64,000 nt of DNA from Terriglobia bacterium (GCA_020072965.1 JAIQFY010000018.1:1-64000), one strand, 5' to 3'; positions 52,537-61,843 are shown, counted from the stretch's first letter. Notes: generated by a model from the sequence alone, not told the origin. Made by a program: numbers and translations.

Positions 52537-53379
52537 TCACCGCTTCACTAACTCCACGCGGCGGTTCTTGGCCTTACCGTCCTCGGTATCGTTGGAAGCC
52601 ACCGGGGCAAGCGAAGCCACGCCCATCGGCTTGAGGCGTGTCGCCCCGATCCCGTGCTTGGCCACCAGCGCGTTGACCACTGAGGCCGCGCGGTCCTGCG
52701 ACAGCTTCCTGTTGTGCTCGAAGATGCCGGTATTATCGGTGTGACCGACGATGAAAACGTTGAGGGCGGCGTTGCTCTTCAGCAGTTTCGCCATCTCGGT
52801 AAGCGCCGGCTCGGACTCGGGTTTGATCTCGGCCTTGTCGGCGTCGAAGTAGATTCCGTAAACCGCCGCGTGGCCGGTGGTGGTAATGTCGTTGGCCAGC
52901 ACCTCAGCCGTGGCCTTCATCTCCTGAGCCATTTCCTTGGCCTTGACGGTGGTGACCCAGTAGCGGTCGCTGCCGGTGGTCACGAAAATCCATTGCGACG
53001 CCTTGCGGGCCGTGACCGCAGGGTCGCCGTCGTACGTCCCGGAAAACTCGATGGTGTAGCCCGCCGGTCGCAGGGCCGCCTCAGCATTGCGGACCACCTT
53101 CAGGCGGCTGTAAGACTCCGCTGAACACTCGTAGTAATTGTGGACCTTCTCCCCTTCGATCATTTGAGTCTTGTTCCCGGCGCCGACCGCGATCTTTACC
53201 GCATCCCATTCGTTCCGTTCACAGCTGTAGATATAGCAACCGGAGACCCTGCTCAGAAGCGGAGAGTCACTGCAGCCTTTCTTGTCCGGCTTTACCGCCT
53301 GGCCCACCAGGAGCCCCGGGGCAAGCAGTGAAATGAACAGCATTACCCAGCCGAATGTGAATCCCTTAGCGGTTTTCAT
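52537..53379 (-). CDS. OmpA-family protein with DUF4892-like N-terminal domain (first copy)
   Basis: 280 aa from MKTAKGFTFGWVMLFISLLAPGLLVGQ, with AAAGGGAAA upstream. The N-terminal domain is Cys-containing (DSPLLSRVSGCYIYSCERNEWDA..., YYECSAESYSRLKVVRNAEAAL). The C-terminal OmpA domain (GIYFDADKAEIKPESEP, VFIVGHTDNTGIFEHNRKLSQDRAASVVNALV) is almost the same as in the next gene, 46 bp downstream. It is the first gene of a three-gene unit ending with the Ig-like secreted protein. Confidence 0.88.
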   Translation of the reverse strand: MKTAKGFTFGWVMLFISLLAPGLLVGQAVKPDKKGCSDSPLLSRVSGCYIYSCERNEWDAVKIAVGAGNKTQMIEGEKVHNYYECSAESYSRLKVVRNAEAALRPAGYTIEFSGTYDGDPAVTARKASQWIFVTTGSDRYWVTTVKAKEMAQEMKATAEVLANDITTTGHAAVYGIYFDADKAEIKPESEPALTEMAKLLKSNAALNVFIVGHTDNTGIFEHNRKLSQDRAASVVNALVAKHGIGATRLKPMGVASLAPVASNDTEDGKAKNRRVELVKR

Positions 53380-54164
53380 GATTTTTCCCTTTCTCGTCTG
53401 ACCAGTTCGCCCATACATTACTTTGCATGCCCGTCATCGATTGAACCTCAAAGCAACACTCTCCAAGATAAGAATCTGCCGTTCTTACTGAATAGATAGC
53501 TCATCTCGCCTGCCCTTGAAGACAGTCGCCTGACCATAATGGCGCTTCAGCGCAAGCGCTCAAAAGAGACCTCAAATCCTCTAAATCAATGTCTCAATTC
53601 TTCATGGGGCGATACCTTTGAAGAGCCACCCTGAGACGGGTTTGTTAAGGACAGAGAAGTTTGGTATGTCTCAATATCGGGGAAAATTTGGAGAGATGTG
53701 AATCAAAATGCCCACACGAATGAGTTCACGCGGATCTTTCACCTGATGTGTTTCACCCCTAAATGGCATCTTGAAGAACATGTGAATTGTGTCACAAGTA
53801 CTTCCTGATGGCAAGGCTGTATCGATACAAACGCTGAGGCGAGGGATTCGCAGGTTCTTTCGCGAGGGCGGAGAAGGCGTTGACCGCTTCGCCGGAACAA
53901 TGAAACGGCTTCTGGTTCCCCCGGAACGCTGTGGCTGAGCCCGACGCGGGCGCCGGGGGGCAGACGTCCTCGTCTGCCCAGTAAATCGGGACAGCACAAA
54001 TGACGCCAAGTTAAGGGATCGCCTTAATGTTCATGCAAAGTCAGCGTTGGCGGACTTGGCACGCGGGAGCCCCCAAAATTCCAGATAGGAATGAAAGTCT
54101 CCTCCTCTGGTTTGCCGTGTTTTGATTGCCGAGGCGCTTTGCGTTTTGTTATCCTCCAGCATCC
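53380..54164. other. Intergenic region containing a CAGACG palindrome
   Basis: 785 bp without a supportable gene. The only structure is GGGCAGACG-TCCT-CGTCTGCCC at 53958-53979, the first of three related palindromes in the window. ORFs in this stretch are short, overlap one another and lack binding sites. Confidence 0.45.
53958..53979. repeat. CAGACG palindromic repeat, copy 1
   Basis: GGGCAGACG-TCCT-CGTCTGCCC, 9-bp perfect arms with a 4-nt loop. Related copies are at 55801-55820 and 63979-64000. Confidence 0.65.
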
Positions 54165-55733
54165 ATGAAGGCTTCCGTTCACGAAGGTGGCCCATCTCAG
54201 TCAGTCCTTCTTCCACCTTGTCTCATTGCCCTGGCCTACATTCTTCTGCACATGGTCACTGCCAGCCGCTACGGCTACTTCCGGGATGCGCTCTACTATA
54301 TCGCCTGCTCCAATCATCTTGACTGGGGCTATGTGGATCATCCTCCGCTGATCGTATTCGTCGCATGGATTTCACGGCACACGCTCGGCCTGTCGCTGCC
54401 TGCGCTGCTCGTGTGGCCCGCTGCTGCCGGTGCTGCGCGCATTGTTCTCACGGCTGTCATAGCCCGGGAACTGGGTACCCGCCGCTTTGGCGTTGCCCTC
54501 GCTGCCCTGCTGGCTGCCGTTCCCGGTGTGTGGATGGTCAGCGATCACCAGTTCTCCATGAATGCCTTCGAGCCGTTGTTCTGGGGTGGCTGCGCGTACG
54601 TCGTCCTGCGGATGATCAGGTCAGACAACCCGAGGCTCTGGTTGGCTTTCGGAGCCATTGCCGGACTCGGACTGGAGAACAAGTACTCGATCGCCGTCTT
54701 CGCCTTTGCTCTCATTGCCGGTCTTTTCTTCACTCCGCAACGCAAGCTCCTCTTCACCCCCTGGCTCCTGGCTGGCGGCGCCGTGGCGCTTCTTTTTTCT
54801 CTTCCCAATCTGCTCTGGAACATCCACCACCACTGGCCCTTTTTGGAGCTCATGCATAACATCCACGCCGCCGGCAAGGATATCGTTCTCTCGCCGGTGG
54901 ACTTTCTGTTGCAGCAGGCGCTCATCATGAGCCCTACCACGTCACCCTTCTGGTTCGGCGGCCTGTTCTTCTATCTTTTCTCTCGCGACGCAAAACCGTT
55001 CCGGGCCTTTGGCTGGGCCTTTGTCTTAACCATTACCTTCTTCCTTGTGGCCCACGGCAAGAACTACTACTCGGCTCCGGTCTATCCCATCGTTCTGGCT
55101 GCTGGAGCCTTCGTCGTTGAACGTTCTTTGGCGAGCTCGCGCTTAATGGAACATTTCCGGCTGCGTTCCATTTTGAAGCCCGCTATGTTCCTGTGGCTCC
55201 TTGCCGGGGTGATTCTCTTCTTGCCTGTGACCCTTCCGGTGCTCAGCGTTGAAGCTTTTCTCCGTTACCAATCCCATCTTCCTTTCGAAGTGCCGCACAG
55301 CGAGAACAGTCAAAAGGGGACAGCCTTGCCGCAGTACTATGCCGACGAGTTCGGCTGGCCGGAAATGGTCGCCGCCGTGGCCCGTGTTTACGAATCCCTG
55401 CCGCCGGAGGATCGCGCCAGGACCGCCATCCTCACCAACAACTATGGAGAGGCCGCCGCCATCGATTTCTTCGGCTTGAAATACGGCCTGCCCAAAGCCA
55501 TCTGCCCCCATCAGAGCTATTTCTTGTGGGGCCCCCGCAACTCTACCGGGGAAATTGTAATCCGTGTTGGAGCGACGATTGACACCGTTCGACCTTCATA
55601 TGCAAATGTTATCGTGGCGGCCACACTCGATAATCCATACGCTTACTCCTACGAAATCCGCCCGATCCTCCTCTGCCGCGGTCTCAAGACCGACCTCCAA
55701 GTCCTGTGGCCAAAGCTCAAGATCTGGCAATAA
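54165..55733 (+). CDS. GT39/ArnT-like membrane glycosyltransferase
   Basis: 522 aa from MKASVHEGGPSQ (13 codons inside the track ORF). Multi-pass membrane enzyme of the PMT/ArnT superfamily: the first extracytoplasmic loop has YFRDALYYIACSNHLDWGYVDHPPLI (the DExD/H-like acidic catalytic loop with DHPP), then MVSDHQFSMNAFEPLFWGGCAYV, about ten TM helices, and a C-terminal soluble domain (AKNYYSAPVYPIVLAAGAF, LTNNYGEAAAIDFFG). It transfers a sugar from a polyprenyl-phosphate donor to a protein or lipid on the periplasmic side. Acceptor unknown. Confidence 0.85.
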   Translation: MKASVHEGGPSQSVLLPPCLIALAYILLHMVTASRYGYFRDALYYIACSNHLDWGYVDHPPLIVFVAWISRHTLGLSLPALLVWPAAAGAARIVLTAVIARELGTRRFGVALAALLAAVPGVWMVSDHQFSMNAFEPLFWGGCAYVVLRMIRSDNPRLWLAFGAIAGLGLENKYSIAVFAFALIAGLFFTPQRKLLFTPWLLAGGAVALLFSLPNLLWNIHHHWPFLELMHNIHAAGKDIVLSPVDFLLQQALIMSPTTSPFWFGGLFFYLFSRDAKPFRAFGWAFVLTITFFLVAHGKNYYSAPVYPIVLAAGAFVVERSLASSRLMEHFRLRSILKPAMFLWLLAGVILFLPVTLPVLSVEAFLRYQSHLPFEVPHSENSQKGTALPQYYADEFGWPEMVAAVARVYESLPPEDRARTAILTNNYGEAAAIDFFGLKYGLPKAICPHQSYFLWGPRNSTGEIVIRVGATIDTVRPSYANVIVAATLDNPYAYSYEIRPILLCRGLKTDLQVLWPKLKIWQ

Positions 55734-55800
55734 CCGCACGAAGGCCTCCCAGCACCTGTCGACTTCGGAAGTCCCGGTCACGGTGGAAGGTGCGTTGTGG

Positions 55801-55820
55801 GGCAGACGTCCTCGTCTGCC
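55801..55820. repeat. CAGACG palindromic repeat, copy 2
   Basis: GGCAGACG-TCCT-CGTCTGCC, identical in core to copy 1. It lies between the glycosyltransferase and radical SAM genes, which converge here. Confidence 0.65.
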
Positions 55821-55912
55821 TAAATGGGGTGTGGGTTCGAGCGGAACTGTTGGGAGTATAAAGGAAGCGGGCAGCCCAGGGCGGGCTGCCCATTCACCTG
55901 CAAACGCCGTTC

Positions 55913-57208
55913 TTAAGCTTGAGCCACGGCCGTCGTCGCACCGTTCAGGCTGAAGCCGTGCAAGGCCTGCTTGATGATCCACCGCAGGACGGTCTGGTTG
56001 TTGTAATAATGGCCCAGCACGTACTGGCAGGTCGACAGGCAATGCTTGTTGCAGTCCTTCTTCATCTCATCAAGTTGTTTGACATCGAACTTCTGGTTCT
56101 CGACAGTCCCCCAGTCGTACTGCGCGGAGTACATGGGGAAGCAGGGCGCCAGGGTGCCGTCAGTCCGAATCACGCAGGAGTTGTGACCGGCGCGACAATT
56201 CCAAGACTCGACTTTGCCCCGCATGAATTCCTTCATTCGCCCCAGGTGCGCCTTGGAATTCACCATGATGTAACCCTGCTTGTTTTTCTCAATCAAATGA
56301 TCCAGCAGGGCGTCGACCTGGGGGAAGTCCTCGGGCCGCAGGTAAGTCTCGTTTTCCTGCATATGCTTGAAGTGGGACTGTTCCAGCATCGGCGTCTCGT
56401 TGATGTGGTAATCCGTGGAGATCCCATGGTCGTGCGCGATCTCGGTCAATTCCTTGATGTCGTCCATATTGTTCCGGCAAATGTTCATATTGAAAACGAC
56501 CATGTAGCCATACCGCCGCTGCATCTTCACCATGTAATCAAAATTGGATCGGATGGGCTTGAGCGCCTTGGGAAGTCCCGGCTTCTCATCGACACAATCG
56601 ACCGCGAAATTGATGGCCGCGACGCCGCTATCACCGATCCAATCGCACACCTCCGGCCTCAACAATCGACCATTAGTGGGAAGATAAACGAAAAATCCCC
56701 TCTTCGTGCCGTAGTAAACCACCTTGTGGATGAACTGGGGACGCAGCAGCGGCTCCCCTCCCATGATGGCAATCACGCGGCATCCCACGGAATGCAGCCA
56801 ATCGATGGAGCGCCTGGCCGTGTCTTCGGTCATTCCCTTGACACTATTGTCGAACGCCCAGCAGTAATGGCAGTCGAGGTTGCATTTCCACTCTGTAAAC
56901 AGGTAGGACAACAAGGGGCGAAATTCGTCCGACATCACACGCGATTGAACGTAGGGGACAAACCAACGACGAAATGCGCGCACTCCATTATTGGAGTGAT
57001 AGACGAATCCCGACCGCTTCATGTCGGTGGTCCTTGAGTTCATGGGAAAGACCGGCTCCGGCAGGGCCTGGGGCTCCGGGGAGGGTGGCAGGAGGGTAGT
57101 CCGCACGGACGACTTTTGAAGGAATTCTTGCAAAGGAACATCAACTCGAAAGGGACGTGCGGATTCAGTAAATTCGGGTGTGGATTCGACTTGGACCAGT
57201 CTTGACAT
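55913..57208 (-). CDS. Radical SAM protein with SPASM-like C-terminus
   Basis: 431 aa with AAGGAG 11 nt before the ATG. The N-terminal 95 residues are a low-complexity extension. The radical SAM core starts YLFTEWKCNLDCHYCWAFDN (CxxxCxxC), then AIMGGEPLLRPQF (GGEP) and PTNGRLL. The C-terminus carries further Cys (WNCRAGHNSCVI, GTLAPCFPMY, CNKHCLSTCQYV), consistent with auxiliary Fe-S clusters. It is encoded 105 bp downstream of the Tes-like radical SAM gene on the same strand, so the two enzymes probably act in one pathway. Reaction unknown. Confidence 0.85.
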   Translation of the reverse strand: MSRLVQVESTPEFTESARPFRVDVPLQEFLQKSSVRTTLLPPSPEPQALPEPVFPMNSRTTDMKRSGFVYHSNNGVRAFRRWFVPYVQSRVMSDEFRPLLSYLFTEWKCNLDCHYCWAFDNSVKGMTEDTARRSIDWLHSVGCRVIAIMGGEPLLRPQFIHKVVYYGTKRGFFVYLPTNGRLLRPEVCDWIGDSGVAAINFAVDCVDEKPGLPKALKPIRSNFDYMVKMQRRYGYMVVFNMNICRNNMDDIKELTEIAHDHGISTDYHINETPMLEQSHFKHMQENETYLRPEDFPQVDALLDHLIEKNKQGYIMVNSKAHLGRMKEFMRGKVESWNCRAGHNSCVIRTDGTLAPCFPMYSAQYDWGTVENQKFDVKQLDEMKKDCNKHCLSTCQYVLGHYYNNQTVLRWIIKQALHGFSLNGATTAVAQA

Positions 57209-57313
57209 TCTTGCAATCTCCTTTCCTCATTCGAAGCGCGGTTACGAGGAATCCTTAATGATCCTCGGAAGTGGATAACAGCGTCCCGTTTTCGCCGTCA
57301 CTGCGGGACACCC

Positions 57314-59398
57314 CTACTGTGGAGGCGAGTCTTTCTGCGGCTCAATGCCGTATTTGTTCAGCAACTGGACGATCTTAGGGACCTCGGGGACGGGTTCATT
57401 CAAAATGTGCTGCCGGTAGAGCTTCGCCATCCGCTCGTTTTCCTGCTGCTGCTTCAATCGCTCTCGCGCTGCCCGCAGCTTCTCTTCGCGAGCGGTCTTG
57501 GCAATTCCCTTTTCCTCGAGATCGTGTTGGACCTCGGTGGTGATGAGTCCCTCTTTGAGGACGAGAGAATGGTCACGGCTGTCGAGGTTGACGCTCTTAC
57601 CGCCGGCAAAGATTTCGTGGCGTCCATGTTCTTCGTACCACTTTGTCAACGTGGCCGTCATGTGCATCTTCTCCACGATATTGCGCCAGCCGACGCCCGT
57701 GTTGTAGGCGCAGAAAGAAATCTCGCCCTCCTGGGTCGCGTACGGAATAATGCACCGCTCCGTCCGGCGGAAGTCGTAATTGAATAGATCCTGGAACCAC
57801 ATGCCGGCAATGAACAGGACATTCCAGCGGTCGCGGCGGCGCCTTTCGATATCCTCCAAGGTCCGATCCGCTGTGACTTTACCGTAGTCCCTTCCGCTGG
57901 CTCCAAAGCCCTTGTCGAATTTTTGCAACAGGTCGAAAACCGAGAAATGCGTTGTCGCTTTGAAGGGGTCGTAATTCCGCATCACGGCGAGTGCCATTCC
58001 CAGGATCGAGAGGAATTTGCCGCGGGCGCCATCGTTGACCTTGGCGACATCCCTGGCCAGCCGGTCGGTGTTAAGAAAAGAAGTGAGCGGGGCGGCCTCT
58101 TTTGTTTCCTTATCAATCAACACCGCCATCCCGACGCCGCAGTTGGGATGGCAACCACAGCTCAACTGTCCCCAGTCGGCACCGGGGCCATGTACCAGGT
58201 CAGCCCAGTCCGCAAACGTGCTGATAAAGGAGAGCGGGAACCAGTCGCGGATGGGTTCGCCCAGGCCCGTTTGCTTTTTCACATCGTGGGCGAGGTGCGA
58301 AAGCGTATACCGTTGCGCCTTGCGGCGTTCATCGGAGATGTCCTCATCGCGCCCCGTGAAGGAGACGGGCTGGAACGAGCAGAAGGACACTCTCTTGGGG
58401 TTGTCCAGCGCGAATTGGATGATGCGTCCCACCTGTTCGTTGTTAATGCCATTGACAATGGTCGTCACGGGCACAATTTCGATACCCGCTTTGTGGAGGT
58501 TTTCAATGGCACGGAGTTTAACGTCAAACAGGTTCCCCACCTTGCGATGTTCATTGGCCGCGTTTCCAATCCCGTCAAACTGGAGGTAAGCATACCTCAG
58601 GCCCGCCTCCGAGGACTGGCGGCAAAACTCTTCACTCTTGGCGAACTCGATCCCGTTCGTCGCCGCCTGCACGCTGTTGTATCCCACCTTGCGGGCATAA
58701 CGGACCGCATCGATGAAATACGGGGACAGGGTCGGCTCACCGCCCGAAAACTGGACGCTCATTTGGCGCCGAGGCTTGAGGGAGATGGCGTTATCCAGGA
58801 GCTGCTGGATCTCTTCCCAACTCAGTTCGTGAACAAATCCCACCTGATTGGCGTCCATGAAACAGGGATCACACATCATATTGCAGCGGTTGGTCAGATC
58901 AACCGTGAGGACTGCACCCCGCCCATACCGGATCGTGCTCGTTCCGTGGTTGTGCAACTTCTCATCATTGTGGGAGAGGATATCGCTGCCCGGATAAGCC
59001 TGTTCCAAGTGCTTGAAAAACTCCGCATCAATCGACATCACATCTTCAAAATGTCCGTGCTTGGGGCAGTCTTTCACCATCAGGATCTGCCCGTCACGCT
59101 CCACAATCTGCGCCTTGATTTCACCGACCCTCTCATTCAACAGAATCTCTTTGGGAACTTTGCCGTCCACGATCTGCTTGCGAACTTCGGGCACACACTT
59201 CGGGCAAAGCGAATCGGTGGTTCGCGGCCACCCCAGCGGCGGTTTGACTTTTTGATAGGATTTCAGGAGGGGGCGATCCGACCACTTCGGTGTGAATGCC
59301 GGGTTCGGCTTAATGCGGTTAAGCCTTTCATATACATTCCACGCCCCACCAGCTAAATAGGTTAAGCCTTTCTCCACGTACTTTATTGGCTTGTGCAT
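57314..59398 (-). CDS. Radical SAM enzyme of the tetraether/membrane-spanning lipid synthase (MJ0619/Tes) family
   Basis: 694 aa. The N-terminal cysteine region SLCPKCVPEV...ILMVKDCPKHGHFED and the core LTVDLTNRCNMMCDPCF (CxxxCxxC), SVQFSGGEPTLSPYF, AATNGIEFA, AYLQFDGIG, VPVTTIVNGINNEQVG and FQPVSFTGR are the signature blocks of the archaeal tetraether lipid synthase family. Later Cys (LSCGCHPNCGVG, RCIIPYATQEGEISFC) may bind auxiliary clusters. The C-terminal 120 residues form a charged helical tail. AAAGGAG lies 13 nt before the ATG, a long spacing. In this family, archaeal members couple two lipid tails by C-C bond formation; a role in bacterial membrane-spanning lipids is inference. Confidence 0.82.
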   Translation of the reverse strand: MHKPIKYVEKGLTYLAGGAWNVYERLNRIKPNPAFTPKWSDRPLLKSYQKVKPPLGWPRTTDSLCPKCVPEVRKQIVDGKVPKEILLNERVGEIKAQIVERDGQILMVKDCPKHGHFEDVMSIDAEFFKHLEQAYPGSDILSHNDEKLHNHGTSTIRYGRGAVLTVDLTNRCNMMCDPCFMDANQVGFVHELSWEEIQQLLDNAISLKPRRQMSVQFSGGEPTLSPYFIDAVRYARKVGYNSVQAATNGIEFAKSEEFCRQSSEAGLRYAYLQFDGIGNAANEHRKVGNLFDVKLRAIENLHKAGIEIVPVTTIVNGINNEQVGRIIQFALDNPKRVSFCSFQPVSFTGRDEDISDERRKAQRYTLSHLAHDVKKQTGLGEPIRDWFPLSFISTFADWADLVHGPGADWGQLSCGCHPNCGVGMAVLIDKETKEAAPLTSFLNTDRLARDVAKVNDGARGKFLSILGMALAVMRNYDPFKATTHFSVFDLLQKFDKGFGASGRDYGKVTADRTLEDIERRRRDRWNVLFIAGMWFQDLFNYDFRRTERCIIPYATQEGEISFCAYNTGVGWRNIVEKMHMTATLTKWYEEHGRHEIFAGGKSVNLDSRDHSLVLKEGLITTEVQHDLEEKGIAKTAREEKLRAARERLKQQQENERMAKLYRQHILNEPVPEVPKIVQLLNKYGIEPQKDSPPQ

Positions 59399-59615
59399 GT
59401 TTTTCTAAATACTCCTTTACATTTGGCGGACAAACCCTGGCGACATCTACCCACCTCGTGCTTGGTTGCCGCGATGAGAACTGGTTTCCGTCTCAAACAT
59501 ATGGCACGAGCCGCCAACGTCATATTTGGATTAGGCGTGATGAAATGATCATTCCGCCCGCGTTTGGCCGGTATCATGCCAAAAGGACAGCGAGTTTTGC
59601 CTTTATCAGGCCCGA

Positions 59616-59644
59616 ATATCACAGGTAAATCGAATTTATGTCAA
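59616..59644 (-). promoter_or_regulatory. Promoter of the radical SAM operon
   Basis: On the minus strand, TTGACA (59644-59639), 17 bp, TGATAT (59621-59616), about 210 nt upstream of the Tes-like start codon. Confidence 0.55.
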
Positions 59645-59681
59645 GTTTTTTCCGCTGAATGGGCACTATTAGTCCAACCAC

Positions 59682-59697
59682 GTTTCATCGATGAAAC
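59682..59697. promoter_or_regulatory. Perfect 16-bp palindrome, putative operator
   Basis: GTTTCATCGATGAAAC lies 38 bp upstream of the -35 of the radical SAM operon promoter. Its size and perfect symmetry suit a homodimeric regulator (TetR/GntR type). The rest of 59399-60489 holds no supported gene except the short ORF at 60248. Confidence 0.45.
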
Positions 59698-60168
59698 ACC
59701 CCCTGGGTACGCCATATATTGTGTTCATTCAATGACATAGCCCAATTTGGCATTGATTCGTCTGCTCGCGGGAGGAAGAAGAGGCCAGGGAAAACCACCT
59801 CCAAATGCCTGAAATCGCAGCTGAATGGCGGGCCATTTTTCTGCGAGAGGAATCAATTTGTTGAAGCCGATTTGAGGATTCAAGGGTAAGGGAACGGTGC
59901 CACGCAGGAGAGAAATTCGTCAAAAATGGTCATCGGTTTGCCCATGTAATGAAATGGGACAATCGCTCAAGGATTGTCTGAAGGGATTTCGCTCGGGGGC
60001 GACTATCATTAATATTAGATGTTCTGCTTAACCCCCCAAGTCTGAGGGCACGGGAATCGCATCCACAGGAAACTATTCCTGATCCATGCTTCTCCGCGAG
60101 GCATCATTGAGGGATGATCTGTGAGATCCAGTTCTTCCTGAAGTAGCGTTGCGTCCACTCAACGGGCC

Positions 60169-60196
60169 TTGACGCTATTAAGGATTGGGTTATACT
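60169..60196 (+). promoter_or_regulatory. Promoter candidate upstream of rsgA and a 15-codon ORF
   Basis: TTGACG (60169-60174), 16 bp, TATACT (60191-60196). The next translation signal downstream is the small ORF at 60248, then rsgA at 60490. Confidence 0.5.
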
Positions 60197-60247
60197 ACCC
60201 TCCGCATCGGGCAAATGCTCGCTGCCACTTTCCTCAAGGAGGAGCCT

Positions 60248-60295
60248 ATGTCTGCAATCTCTATCGTCAGGGGTAGGTCTGCCTCCGTCCGCTGA
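60248..60295 (+). CDS. Possible leader peptide (15 aa)
   Basis: MSAISIVRGRSASVR, preceded by AAGGAGGAGCCT, one of the best Shine-Dalgarno sequences in the window, and about 50 nt after a promoter-like sequence. It is followed by about 195 nt without a gene and then rsgA. Serine-rich with three Arg but no obvious run of one amino acid, so no attenuation logic is visible. It could be a regulatory uORF or chance. Confidence 0.3.
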   Translation: MSAISIVRGRSASVR

Positions 60296-60489
60296 TCTAA
60301 ACCAAGACGTTCTGCGCCTGGATGCCCGGCATCCAACAAATCTTTCGGTGACTGTTTCTCTTCCGCAGGCCTCTCCCCTTCTACCGTCATAAGCCACCAT
60401 TCGTAGCGATTGATTCGCTGCGCGATAAATTCATCTCCGTGCTTCTCGGATACGGTGGGCCGGAGCCAACAAGATGAGGAGAGACTTGC

Positions 60490-61554
60490 ATGCAATTAAC
60501 TGAACTGGGATGGAATCCCTATTTTCAGGGTCATTTTTTGAATGAACAATCGAACGGCTGTGTACCTGGACGCGTCTCGGAGGAGAGCAAAGGATATTAC
60601 CGGGTGATGGCTGAAGCGGGGGAGTTCCTCGCGCAAATTGCGGGAAGGGTCCGCTATCGCGCCGAAGAGCGAAGCGATTTCCCTTCAGTGGGTGACTGGG
60701 TTGTCCTCGCGCCACACGCCTCAGGCGGACGTGCCAGCATTACGGCGATTCTGCCGCGGCGCACCTTGCTTTCGCGCAAGGTCGCCGGGCGGGCCGTCGC
60801 TGAACAGGTCCTGGCGACGAATCTCGACCTCGTGTTCATCGTCACATCGCTCAACCAGGAGTTCAAACTCCGGCGCGTCGAGCGATATCTCACTCTGGTG
60901 TGGCAGAGTGGGGCTCAACCCGTCGTGCTCCTCAACAAAGCCGACCTTTGTCCGGATGCAGGCGCTCGTTCGACGGACGTCGCGCGGGGCGCGCCGGGCG
61001 CCCCGGTACATGCGATCAGCGCGGCGAATGGGATAGGGCTTGAATTGGTGCGACAGTACCTGAGTGTGGGCCGGACAGGAGCATTTGTCGGCTCCTCGGG
61101 AGTCGGGAAGAGCACGATCATCAACGCGCTCCTGGGCGACACCCTCCAACCCGTTCAGGCCGTCAGGCAGACAGATGATCGGGGGCGGCACACGACCACC
61201 TCGCGCCAGATGATCATGCTGCCGCGCGGGGGTATCGTGGTGGATACCCCGGGGATGCGCGAGTTGCAGCTGTGGGAGAGCGATGCGGGGATCTCAAAAG
61301 CATTTGAAGATCTTGAAGAGTTGGCCCAACAATGCAGGTTCCGCGATTGCCAACACCTCGGAGAACCCGGCTGCGCCATCCCGCAGGCCATCGCGGACGG
61401 CACCTTCGATCGCGAACGCCTTGAGAATTATCGCAAGATGCAAGCGGAGCTGAGATTCCTTGATACCAAGACAAATCTCGAGGTCCGCCGGGCGGTCAAA
61501 GAGCGGTGGAAGAAACTCTGCAAGGCACAGAAGAGGGGGCCCAGGAAATATTAG
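60490..61554 (+). CDS. rsgA: Ribosome small-subunit biogenesis GTPase RsgA
   Basis: 354 aa with GAGGAGAG before the ATG. N-terminal OB fold (VSEESKGYYRVMAEAGEFLAQIAGRVRYR), then a circularly permuted GTPase: NKADL (G4), SAANGIGLELV (G5), GSSGVGKSTIINALLG (G1), TTTSR (G2), DTPGMRELQLW (G3). C-terminal zinc motif CRFRDCQHLGEPGC. It tests late 30S assembly. The sequence just past the stop forms AGGGGC/GCCCCT (61553-61569), a weak terminator. Confidence 0.95.
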   Translation: MQLTELGWNPYFQGHFLNEQSNGCVPGRVSEESKGYYRVMAEAGEFLAQIAGRVRYRAEERSDFPSVGDWVVLAPHASGGRASITAILPRRTLLSRKVAGRAVAEQVLATNLDLVFIVTSLNQEFKLRRVERYLTLVWQSGAQPVVLLNKADLCPDAGARSTDVARGAPGAPVHAISAANGIGLELVRQYLSVGRTGAFVGSSGVGKSTIINALLGDTLQPVQAVRQTDDRGRHTTTSRQMIMLPRGGIVVDTPGMRELQLWESDAGISKAFEDLEELAQQCRFRDCQHLGEPGCAIPQAIADGTFDRERLENYRKMQAELRFLDTKTNLEVRRAVKERWKKLCKAQKRGPRKY

Positions 61555-61843
61555 GGGCGCCGGGCCCCTCTTCGTGGATCGCTTTGAGGAATCCTTGCTC
61601 TGCCTCTTCGTTAGTGTTTACCCGCGGTCATCCGCGTCCAACAAGATTTTTTCAGTATCTTTGCGTTGACGGGACCATTGAAACCAGCCTAAAATCCTGT
61701 TCACCCTGATACTTTGGTACCAACGCAGCCCCGCTCGACCGCCAGCTCTGGTTGGGGATTTCATTGTTGCGGGGAGTGCGGTAATTCCTGAAGTCGACTA
61801 AAAACAACGTCTGAACACCTAAAAAAAAGACAGGAGGAACTCT

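Noticed and set aside
57923-59356. 477-aa plus-strand ORF opposite the Tes-like gene
   Set aside because: Mirror-frame shadow; the minus-strand frame carries all the conserved radical SAM motifs.
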